The notes beneath the pieces were generated by a model, which did no database searches, was not told where the DNA came from, and was given only the letters and a program-made list of their open reading frames with translations. A program made the translations under genes and the position numbers. Below, piece by piece: positions 52,827 through 62,500 of a stretch of 64,000 nucleotides of DNA (within the stretch, counting starts at the first letter, position 1; the number at the start of each line of letters is the position of its first letter). The DNA is from Lactarius indigo (lineage: Eukaryota; Basidiomycota; Agaricomycetes; Russulales; Russulaceae), in contig JAFKAC010000118.1 of NCBI GenBank assembly GCA_025766275.1, positions 102,419 to 166,418 on the forward strand, written 5' to 3'.

Positions 52827-53283
52827 TGTCACGCCACTGCTGGGGCGTGCGTTCGTTCTGTAACTGATCCTGCCTAAGGCAAAGGACTCAGAGTTGGACC
52901 CCCACTGAGTGGATGGGCTCCTAAGTTCTGATACAATTACCGCTGTCAACTGGACAGTGGCAAAGGTCCTCTTGTTCAAGCACAAGAGCTAGGCTATAGA
53001 GAAGAGGGCTGTGATAGAGAAGAGAGGATGGTACTGAGGGACAAGACAGTAGATTGACGAAGCCAAAGCTAAAAATACAGGGTGTACTACGGGGTTTATA
53101 TAGCTAATGTCCAGGAGTGCCAGCGAGGCAGTACAATGCCAGCAAGGTCGATGCCAGCAAAGCGGATGCCAGCAAAGCAGGAAGTGAGGCAAGTGCCAGC
53201 AAAGCAGATGCCTGCGAAGCAACGAATCGAAGGGCAAATGGAAGGGAAGAAGAAGAGAGGAAAAATATGGGGTGTTCATGACA
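52827..53283 (-). mobile_element. 5' LTR of element F
   Basis: TATATAAA at 53102-53095 (minus) is followed at 32 nt by the presumed mRNA start AGCTTTGGCTT at 53070. ACGCC...GGCGT at its inner end is the U5 inverted repeat. A run of GATGCCAGCAAAGC-type repeats (plus about 53140-53215) lies upstream of the TATA box; the unit resembles short tandem upstream activator repeats. Confidence 0.93.
53060..53102 (-). promoter_or_regulatory. TATA box and presumed transcript start/primer of F
   Basis: TATATAAA then AGCTTTGGCTT 32 nt on. No ATG on this strand in any frame from 53070 to 52208. Confidence 0.78.
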
Positions 53284-55533
53284 CAGCAACAGGGAGTTGT
53301 CAGGCAAATATGTCCATGTGATGTCATTGTACATGATGTCATAGATAAAGAAGTCCGAGATTGTACAGATCAAATCTAATCTAAAGCGGTCCTAATTAAT
53401 CTACAGCAGTCCATATCTGTGAGTCCGGTCCGTTAGAGCCGCTAAGTGCGCAAGGGTCACTTATCAACATTTTCATATTGCACTTTTTGAACTTTGTGCC
53501 GTTCATTCAAGTTCTCTCCATACTGTTGGAGATTGTGCAGAGGCCTCAACCTTTTACCATTGGTTGTGCTTGTGCCTTTGGCCAACTGTTCCTGACTAGG
53601 AGTAACAGTGGGCGCTGTTAAGCAGGCTGGTGAGGTGTCGCTCTGAGTTGAGGTCGGTCCTTGGAGCGATGAGATGCTCCCCAAGTCGTTGGCTGGATGT
53701 GCGCCTTCATTGTTGTTCTGAACTAGGTGTATGGCTTCTTGTGTGAAGCTGTTGTTGGGAAGCTGTATGGCCACTTCGCCCCATGTAGAATCGTCAAAAT
53801 CGTCATCAGGCAGGTCATCGGTTGTTCCCCTCAATAGGTCATCAAGAAGTTCATTTGATTTTTCTCTCGTGAGGTTCCTGATTAACTGGATCCAGTAATC
53901 AGCCATTTCTGGGCTTGTATCGTCTTCTGGTTTGTCTGCCCAGCGATCATTCTTCCCAAGTTCTAGTAGCCACTGTTGCTTATCAGTTCCCTCAGGGTGG
54001 AGACCCCCTTCCGGCAAAATGGAGGTATTTTCTTGCCTAAGGAGGGAATCTCCTGTTAAGGTCTTTGTCACATCATTACAGCTGCCTTCTCCTGACTGGG
54101 CAAGGAGGTGTTCGTTCTCCAACAGCTCAGCAAGCACCAGCCATTGTTCGCTTTGGGGAAGGACTGCAAACTCGGGGTTTCTTTGCAGTACTTCTAGGAG
54201 TTCTTGACTCCGTTTGATCAATGTGTCTCCACATGCTTGGCCTATGCTGGGTTTCGACTTTCCTGATCATGTCTTTCAGCAGCGTCATTATTTTCCTTCC
54301 AACTGTCATTCCCTTCGGGTAGGATGGAGGCTTCTACCTCATTTTTGCCTTCCTTGAGCCATCATCGGTAGTCTTCTTTCAAACCACACAAATCCTTGTT
54401 GCCTTCCATTAGTTCAGCGAGTAGCAACCGCTGTTCATTTTGAGGGAGGGCAGTAAATTCAGGGTTGCTTCTTAATGTTTTCAGAAGCATCCTACTTTTC
54501 TCTGTGAATTCCCATGCGTCTCCCTTAAAAGGGCTTTGACTTATCGGATTTTCATCAAGTTTCCTGGTCCTTTGGTCCCCTCCCATGTCCATTCTGGGTG
54601 CTCGGGAACCTGTTTCTGAGTCAGGGCTTCCTCTCCATCAAGGTCATCCACTGCGACTTCTTTCTGGTTCGTTTTGACTCCTAGTCATCTCATGCTCATG
54701 TCTTCTGTTAATAGGGCTGGCGTGGTGACTGGTTGGCTTTTTGTAGGACATGGTAGTCCATTCTGGGCTTCCAGGTGAGTTCCTCTCATCGCCCAGTTCA
54801 ATCACTGGGGTCCAGGGTGTGCAGGCTATTGTCACCTGTCCTCTAGTTGTCCATTCGGGTTCTAGGGTCTTTTCCAATACAAAGGTGTCTCTCCCAATGG
54901 GAGCTTCGACTTCTATCATATCGGATTGTTGTGTGGGTGCAAGGCGTCTCCTGGCTACCCATTCAGGTTCTTCTGAATTGATCAACATCTTTTCTAGTTC
55001 TGGAGCCTTGTCTGGTATGAATGCGTCTCCCCTAGTAGGGGCTTTGTCTTCTATCATGCCAAGTCATTGTTCAAGGTGTCTCCTGACTACCCACTCTGAT
55101 ACGTCGTCTACCATTGCCATGTTGTATGCCTCTTTTTCTGGTTGGTAGGGTTCTTCTTCTGCTGCAGCTACACCACTCAGATCAATGCTGAGGGGGTAGG
55201 TCATCTCAGACTGGGGCATCATGCCCTTCTCTGTCCTATCTGGTGCCGGGGTTATGTTGGCCTTTGGAGTGGAGGGTGCTGCTGTCACTCCTCCTCGTCA
55301 TAGCTGGCGTCGTGCTCATCATGCCTTGTAGGCATTCCTCCTCTCTTCAGAGGTCATCCCTTGTGTCTGGTGCATCAATGGCATGCTGGAGTTTCTTCAG
55401 AGTTCTGTCGGGTGCTCCCAGGGTGTGGCGAGCAGTTCTGGGTGTACATTGGTGGTACTAGTGCACTAGCAAGTGTCACTATTGATGGTTCTTCTTCTGG
55501 GGTCCTGGCCGGTGCGTTGGCTAGGTTCTGAGT

Positions 55534-55544
55534 AGCTTTGGCTT
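55534..55544 (-). promoter_or_regulatory. Self-priming PBS of element G
   Basis: Minus-strand AAGCCAAAGCT, 1 nt after the LTR, complementary to AGCTTTGGCTT at plus 55923-55933 in the G LTR, and identical to the PBS of F. Confidence 0.88.
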
Positions 55545-55545
55545 A

Positions 55546-56220
55546 TGTCACACCTCTGCGGGGGCATGTGTCATTCTGTAATGGCTTCCTGTCACGTGGC
55601 AGTTGATAGCCAAGTTGGATCGGCACTGAGTGCAACGACTCCTAAGATCTTCTGTACCAGCCCCAGTGCTAAGGTGACTGAGTCTGTAACAATCATGGAC
55701 GAGCATGGAGGCTTAAGTCCAAAGGTCACATGTCACTGGGCTGACCAGTAAGACGGGGGGAGGGTAAGAGCGAAGTCAAGGGGAAGCCTGCACAGAGGCT
55801 GAGAGGGGAATGACCCAAAGGGGGTACAGGTCAAGGGTCAGAGGTTCTGGGTCAAGGGCTTGAGTGCTGAAGGGACTGAGGCACTCAAGGAGGCAGTGGA
55901 GATACAATGCAGATAGTTGATTAAGCCAAAGCTAAGGAGCTAAGGCACACTGCAGGAGTCCTTATATAGTACAGGATTGCACCTGAGTGCATAATGCTAC
56001 TGGTTGCTATAGATAGAATGATGTGCTGGCAAGATGATGCTAGTATCATGCAAGATGGTGTCATGCCAGCAAGGCGACAAGAAGGTGGATAAGAATAGCA
56101 CAGAAAGTGCTAGAACAATCAGATAAAGGAGAAACATAGGTTCAAGAAAGGTAATGTCCAAGAAAGGAGATGGATCAGATAAGGACAGAAAAGGAAAGGT
56201 AACAGGGGAGTTTGTGACAT
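55546..56220 (-). mobile_element. 5' LTR of element G (675 bp)
   Basis: Plus-strand ends TGTCACACC and GTTTGTGACA. On the minus strand TATATAAG begins at 55968 and the presumed start AGCTTTGGCTT at 55933, 35 nt on. Right of it an A-type LTR continues from its middle, so G inserted there. Confidence 0.88.
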
Positions 56221-56558
56221 AGTACAGGTAGTAGTAGTATTAGGATTGTGGTACTTACACGATACGTTGGACGCTATCTATGGTGACTCATAGCAGCTTG
56301 AAAGCCTGCTCTTCTTGTATTTAACCTAGCATATGAAGACCAAGACATGCCATCTTGGTCTTCTTCAATTGTCACTTCTCTTGTTTCATCTCACTTTCGA
56401 CTCAAGTCTCTCTCTTGTTATAAGGAGAGTACAGATTATTGCCTAGTGTCTTCAAACATCTAGGATTGCCTTCATGCCATACATCCTTGATGTGCTTAGC
56501 TAAGTAAAGTTGCCTCGTCCAGGAGCTCAAGTCAAGCTAACGTCGTGATGGTGTTACA
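56221..56558 (+). mobile_element. A-type LTR lacking its 5' third
   Basis: From TAGTACAGGTAGTAGTAGTA to GTGTTACA it matches A-type LTRs, with TATTTAA near 56316 and ATCTTGGTCTT near 56353. The missing first third should lie beyond the lost left end of G. Confidence 0.88.
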
Positions 56559-57015
56559 GTTGTGGTGGACATGCCTCTTCCAGGAAATCAGTCTTCAGCA
56601 CGCTTCAAGTTGTCCTGCACAGTGCGAGCACTTCTTGATTTCATCTATCTTTCTCAGTATCATGTACACACCACAGAAAGTCTCAAAGCGATTGATGCCA
56701 CACTGTGCTGATTTCACGAAAACAAAGACATTTTTATCGAGTTTGGAGTCTGGGAACACTTCAATATTCCCAAGCTCCACAGTCTTCTCCATTACACCAG
56801 ATCTATCTCACTTTTCGGTGCCACAGATGATTATAACACCGAGCATTCAGAACAACTTCACATCAACTTGACCAAGAATGCTTACTGTGCAACAAACTTC
56901 AAAAACAAGTACAAACAAATGACAACTTGGCTGGAGTGCCAAGAGGCAATGCACCAGCACATGGTGTTTATTGAATGGTGCAATGGTAATTCTGTATTAC
57001 CGTCACCTCCATTGG
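56559..57015 (+). pseudogene. Plavaka-type transposase fragment
   Basis: One frame reads through the stretch with a single TGA (56708, CGA expected, giving ...DATLC-stop-FHENKDIFIEF). It gives SCTVRALLDFIYLSQYHVHT, then HFNIPKLHSLLHYTRSISLF, GATDDYNTEHSEQLHINLTK and NAYCATNFKNKYKQMTTWLE. I recognise this as the C-terminal part of the large Plavaka transposases (KDZ/CMC-related DNA transposons) abundant in Agaricomycetes. The fragment is cut by an A-type LTR on the left and by element C on the right. It is inactive. This is the only non-retroelement coding sequence I can name in the window. Confidence 0.8.
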
Positions 57016-57516
57016 TGTTACGTTCTGACTTGTGGACCCTTACTGTACCAGTTGTCACTACAGCAGTAAGGTAGATTAGTCACGGACTCGTGGCCTTAGG
57101 CCTTTATGGTGGTGATATGGTAGTACAATAGGAGATTGCACGTGATAACTGACTGATGGTATGACTCAATACTAGTACAGGTACTAGTTGTATTAGGGTT
57201 TGTGTTGTTTCTGCGATATGTTGGACACTACTTTACTGTGACTCATAGCAGCGCTTGAAGCCTGCTCAACTTGTATTTAAGGTAGTTGGCAAAGACCAAG
57301 ATACACCATCTTGGTCTTCTTGAATTGTCACTGTTTCCTTTCCAACTCTTTCTCTCTAAAGTTTCACTTCATCTTGTCAAGTGACTGAAGTCCTACAAGT
57401 GTGCCTTCACGCATTCACTAAGATAGGAACACATGCCTTCATGCAGTCATGATTATCTGCTAAGTGGTTACCGCCTCATCAAGCTCAAGTTGAGCTAATG
57501 TTGTGACAACATTACA
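57016..57516 (+). mobile_element. 5' LTR of element C (501 bp)
   Basis: Ends TGTTACGTTC and AACATTACA. TATTTAAGG near 57276 and ATCTTGGTCTT near 57309. Its U5 inverted repeat is decayed (TAATGTTGTGACAACATTA is still palindromic although every CpG is gone on both arms). Confidence 0.95.
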
Positions 57517-57518
57517 TT

Positions 57519-57529
57519 AAGACCAAGAT
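57519..57529 (+). promoter_or_regulatory. Self-priming PBS of element C
   Basis: AAGACCAAGAT, 2 nt after the LTR, complementary to ATCTTGGTCTT in the LTR. The gag GTG follows at 57538 (context ATC-GTG-G). Confidence 0.85.
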
Positions 57530-57537
57530 CTTCCATC

Positions 57538-59541
57538 GTGGCCATAACAACCAGAGACCAGTGGATGAACTTTCGTCCCTATATGCTACCCAGAAGAGGA
57601 GACCACAACGTTCCAACCCACTTCCTGCAAGCTGCCCATTGGCAAGACCATGGAGAAGAGGCAGGATACTTTGTAGAGTTTAACGGACCTACCAGATTCT
57701 GACCAGTTGAGTTCAACTTTGACAGACTGTGTTGGACAGAAGTTACGTGGAACCCAATAGATTCACATTGGGATGTAGTATGACCAGCAGGACTAAGATA
57801 TCAGTGCGATATTGACACATGAGAACCTAACAGCCGTGCAGATTGGGGTCTCATCAACAGACAGCTCCGGGAACACTCAACAGGAGAAGCTGTAACAGAA
57901 GCAACAGAACAGAGTGAAGACAAGGAAGAGCATTGACAACCAGACCAAACCGAAAGCAGTGGAGGAGCAATACAAGACCTCCTTGTAGAACGAGCTGAGT
58001 CTGCCCATATCACAGAACCAGAACCAATTCACGTATGATCGCCAGCTCTTATGGCAACAATCATGCAAACAATGGAACAAGTAGCACTCAAAGAATCACG
58101 TGCAATACAAAGAGAGGCACAAGAAATCCTCATGCCTATCAATCCAGAAACCAGCGTATGAATGACTGCAGATGATGTGGCAATATTCAGAGCAATCGGA
58201 TCAGACAGGGGAGACCCTCCATCAGGAGAGAGAAGGTACCCAATCCTGGAACTACCCCCAGGAGTTGGAGGACCAAATGGAGACCCACCACCACCACCAG
58301 ATCAAGGAGTCCCATTCGATATATTACCAAGAGGACCACCCAGAGGAGGACCACCAGGAGGAGGACCACCAGAAGGAGGACATCAGGAAAAACTAACCAG
58401 CGAGCCCCCCTCTATTTTTGACAGGGATAGACTTAAAGTAGACTCATTTCTCACGCAGTGGCATGTCTACTGGGGCATGAATCTAGACGCCCCTATCATG
58501 CAGAACAACTACCAACACTGCCTTCTATTCCTCTCCTATATCAAGGGAGGGGTGGTGAGCAAATGGGTGTTATCCTTCTTGAACTGGCTCAATCAACAAA
58601 TTCAACGAGGGATAAGTCCCTACACGAGAGAATTATGGAATGCTGTAGCCGATGGCTTCAGTCAGCATTTTGAAAACACACTGGAATGGGAGCAAGCACA
58701 AGCAATCCTGAGAAAAGGGTTTAAAATGATGGGAGAAGACATTGACAAGTATGTCAATGACTTCAAACAGCTAGTGTGAAAAGCTCACTATCGCCTCACT
58801 GAACCCCAAACAATTGATCTCTTCACGTCAGGGCTGCCCAAGGAACTCTTCAAAAAGACTTTCAAATTCAACGGTCCCACCACGTTTGATGACTGGAAAC
58901 ATGCTGTCCTCAAACAACAGAAGAATTACATACACCTGAAGGCACAACTAGACAGGTATAAAACCCAGCAGCCACCAAAGAAGCAAAGTGGAAACGCGGG
59001 ATGGGCACTTCCCCAGAACCTACCACAGACCAATCCTTGGGCCATGGACACATCGGTGGACCAAGCTAAGGTGCGACTAGCCAGTTCAGAAGAAATCGAT
59101 TATGGGAAGCCACCGTACACATGGCCTCAGCCACCATTTCTGCCACAAGGAGGACCAGGAGCAAGGGGTGGGGGGCAAGGGGGATCCAGAAGGGACCTAA
59201 GGAACGTCCTCTGTTATAATTGTAACAAACCGGGACATCTCTCACATAACTGCTCCTGCCCCCACACACAATGGCCATGGCAAGCCAGTGCACCTCCAAG
59301 TAGCAGGATGACAGAGACCGGCAGGTACACTCAAGGGTCAATGTACAAACCATAGTTGCTGGGATACACCTCCCCAACATTATGTGCAACACCTGCGCCC
59401 ACACAAATAAAGGCCGCAAGTACCAAAAGCGCAAGCGAACAAGCAAAGGAGTGGCTCACTCAAGTGGCCAATAGTACGGACGAAGTGAAGGACCTCATCC
59501 TTCAGGATTTGTGGGGAAAAGAGGGTTTTCAGGGCGCCTGA
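57538..59541 (+). pseudogene. gag: gag of element C, decayed
   Basis: Same order as the Gag of A: N-terminal domain (NFRPYMLPRRGDHNVPTHFL, WNPIDSHWDVV), linker, Pro/Gly-rich stretch (58230-58380), capsid block (PPSIFDRDRLKVDSFLTQWH), KGFKMMGEDIDKYVNDF, zinc knuckle CYNCNKPGHLSHNC near 59212. TGA stops stand where A has CGA/AGA, for example 57701 (GATTC-TGA), 57780, 57819, 58036, 58158 and 58777. Ends TGA 59539 as in A. Confidence 0.92.
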
Positions 59542-59563
59542 ACCCATCAGTCAGGGTGAGGGC
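59523..59563 (+). promoter_or_regulatory. -1 frameshift site of element C
   Basis: GGGTTTT (59523-59529), 6-nt spacer, GCCT-GA-ACCC, 8-nt loop ATCAGTCA, GGGT-GA-GGGC. Stem identical to A; six of the eight loop bases differ. Confidence 0.82.
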
Positions 59564-62500
59564 TTTAAAATGTAATTCTGTGATAGTGACGACGCGCCAT
59601 CAATCTCTGTGAATTCCAGTGACTGTTAACACAAATTACAAAACGACTGAAACCAAAGCTCTGGTCGATTCCAGAGCAACAGATAACTTCATCAAGCCAA
59701 GTATGGCCACCCAGGTGGGTGTCCCGGTACAGGCACTAGAAGTGCCACGCAAGATATGGAATATAGATAACACGGAAAACAAAGCTGGGTTAATCACTCA
59801 TTATGTTAACCTAGAAGTGAAAACACGTCAACAGATCAAGAAACCGACTTTCCTTGTCACAGATCTCGGAAGTGAAGACATGGTACTGGGATACCCATGG
59901 CTAGGTGCTTTCAAACCAACCATCAATTGGGCCCAGGTGGCTATACACCCCAACATGTACCCCATAGTCCTGGCAACAGACGAGGGATTATTACACCCTA
60001 CATCGGCACGAGCCCTAATCACAGCAGAGAAAGAGGACATTCTCCATGATCTAGCAGAAGAAACCTTTGGTTGCACAACCACATCAACCGAGTTTGCGAT
60101 ACAGGCCAAGCAACAACAAAAAGCTGTTGTGCTGCTGGAGCAATACAAGCAGTTCCACAGATTGTTTGACAAACAAGCCTTGCATCATTTCCCACCATCC
60201 AGGCCATGGGACCATGCAATAGACTTCAAGCTGTCTGCGCCGGCCACAATAGATTGTAAAATTTCTCTGATGACGTTGAAGGAGGAGGGGGAGCTGAAGG
60301 AGTTTCTCAAAGAGAAGCTGGCACAAGGGTATTTACACCCTTCAATATCCCCGTACGCATTGCCCTTCTTCTTCATCAAAAAGAAGGACGGAAAACTACG
60401 CCTGGTACAGGACTACCACGTCATTAACTCCCATACGATCTGCAACCAGTACCTGCTACCGCTCATTCAAGACCTTATCCTCGATCTCAGCAATGCCCAT
60501 ATCTACACCAAGCTGGACATCCATTGGGGCTATAACAATGTGCGCATTCAAGACGGACATCAGGAGAAGGTGGTGTTCAAGACAAAATTCGGACTTTTCA
60601 AGCCCACAGTCATGTTCTTTGGCCTTACCAACTCACCAGCCACCTTCCAAACAATGATGAACCACATCTATTGGGACATGATTGCAAAACACGAGCGTTT
60701 GGGAACTATGATACATGTTTACATGGACAATATCGGGATTGCCACTCACTTCAATCATGATCTGCCAGCCCACATCGCCGCTGTCCAGGACATCCTGCAT
60801 GTGGCACAGGAACATGACCTTTACTTCAAACTGGAGAAGTGCCTCTTCCATCAGCTGCAAATGGATTACCTGAGGGTAATCCTTGAAAGGGGGGTAACAC
60901 GCATGGACCCGTAAAAGTTCAAGGAATCAAAGATTGGCCAACACCAACCAAGGTCAAGGATGTACGATCCTTCTTGGGTTTTTGCAACTTTTACAGACTT
61001 TTCATTTGTGGCTTCACAACTCACACCAAACCTCTGAACGCACTAACAAGGAAAGATGCAGATTGGAAGTGGGGAGAGCTCAAAGACAAAGCATTCAACA
61101 CCCTCAAATGCCTAGTAACAGAAGAACCGGTACTCGCACACCCGAAGTTACAAGATCCGTTCAAACTGGAAGTCGATGCATCGGGATACATGGTGGGAGC
61201 TGTACTATTACAGCAAAAAGCTGATGGAAAGAAGCATCCTATAGGCTACTACTCCGCAACACTTTTGGAGGCGGAAAGAAATTATGACATCTATGACCTA
61301 GAGCTGCTTGCGATAGTCAAAGCGCTACAAAATTGGAGACTGCTCTTGGCCGGAGCACCACACAAAATCAAAATCTTCTCTGATCATCTCAACCTGCAAT
61401 ACTGGAAAACACCACAGAAGATTAGCAGGAGGGTGGCAAGGGAAGTACTAGAGCTCTCAGAATACAACTTTGAGATTCACCATATCAAGGGAAAAAACAA
61501 CGGATGAGCAGATGCCTTGTCGCGTTGACCGGATTACAACCAAGGCGTGGCAGACAACGAAGAAGTAACAGTACTACCACTGGAAGTCTTCATGAAAGCC
61601 ATCAACACAGCGAGAACCCTCACTGTCAACCCAAATCTGCAACAGCCACATCATCAGCAGGACGAAGCAGTCATCAAACAATGGGTAGACCCCTATCAAC
61701 TGAAGAAGATCAACGGAGAGTGGTACACGGATGGCAGGTTCATGATCATGGGACCCAACTCTATGCAATGGGTACTGATACACGATCACCACAACCTACC
61801 AATACACGGACATCCGGGAATTGCAAGAACCCAACACATAGTAGAACGACACTATTGGTGGCCCCGTCTGCGAAAGGATGTATACAAATACGTACAAGGG
61901 TGCGCAGAATGTCAACAGAACAAAGTAAACACATGCCCCATCCGAGCAGCCCTGCATCCGATCACACCCATCTTGGAGGCAACCCCATTTCAAACAGTAG
62001 CAGTCGACTTCATCACCAAACTCCCAGTGTTGGGACAATACGACAGCATCCTTACAGTCACAGACCACGACTGCAGCAAAGTGTCGATCTTCATACCATG
62101 TTGAGAGGAAATTACAGCAGAAGAGACAGTAATCTTGTACATGAACCACATCTTCAAATGTTTCGGTTTACCACACAAGATCATTAGTGACCGAGACCCC
62201 CAGTTCACATCAAAGTTTGCCCACAAAGCATGTAGAATCTTGGGCATTCAGCAAAACGTATCAATGGCTTATCACCCACAAATGGATGGACAATCAGAAA
62301 GGACGAATCAGTGGCTGAAACAGTACCTATGCTTTTGGGTAAATGAGCAGCAAGACAATTGGACTGTGTATCTGCCTATAGTGGAATTTGCACATAACAA
62401 TTGGCCGCATGAACATACCAAACAGTCACCATTCCAGCTTCTGATGGGATATGACCCACACGCTGATTGGACCAATAAGCCATCTCCTATACCTCAGGTG

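Larger units (their letters stand above)
46905..53283 (-). mobile_element. Element F: Ty3/gypsy chromovirus, minus strand
   Basis: 6,379 bp; LTRs 46905-47365 (461 bp) and 52827-53283 (457 bp), perfect duplication CAGCA at 46900-46904 and 53284-53288. The LTRs differ almost only by small indels (AAGGAAATAC versus AAAAATAC, AAGGGGC versus AAGGGC, AGCAAGGAAG versus AGCAGGAAG) plus one substitution. Both genes are cut by frameshifts. Unlike A and D its pol stops soon after the chromodomain. Confidence 0.95.
46823..53469 (-). mobile_element. Solo LTR, family E, reversed, split by element F
   Basis: Pieces 46823-46904 and 53289-53469; ends TGATGAACAG and TTATCAACA; perfect duplication TTTTC at 46818-46822 and 53470-53474. 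Only 263 bp remain: about 350 bp of the middle (including TATAAGTA) is deleted. It sits inside the G ORF and does not change frame when removed. Confidence 0.93.
44822..55309 (-). pseudogene. Long novel ORF of element G, nearly continuous
   Basis: I do not recognise a family. Without the E/F insertion (46823-53474) one reading of about 1,270 codons runs from about 55.3 kb to a TAG at 44822. One frame change lies near 54300. The other breaks that I checked are TGA, plausibly from CGA: 55066, 54646, 54640, 54364, about 46738, 46246, about 46189 and 45517. The insertion joint restores one frame exactly. Visible parts: two copies of a ~40-residue unit (WVARRRL..., MIEVEAPIGRDTFV / MIEDKAPTRGDAFI), two copies of a ~115-residue unit (LRSNPEFTALPQNEQRLLLA and LQRNPEFAVLPQSEQWLVLA), a long Ser/Thr/His/Pro-rich region, and a C-terminal hydrophobic stretch (GIVIRSWIRTPILLTALTYI) that could be a membrane segment. 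The EAP-RGDAF word also occurs after the protease of F. Role unknown. Confidence 0.6.
44822..56220 (-). mobile_element. Element G: self-priming LTR element with a non-Gag-Pol ORF
   Basis: A 675-bp LTR (55546-56220) on the right is followed on the minus strand by a PBS, a short leader and a long ORF to 44822. Nothing in it reads as protease, RT or integrase. PBS and self-primer are identical to those of element F and the leader shares TCAGAAC.TAGCCA with F. G may therefore be a non-autonomous partner of F-like elements. No left LTR is seen. G is split by an E solo LTR that contains F. Confidence 0.7.
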
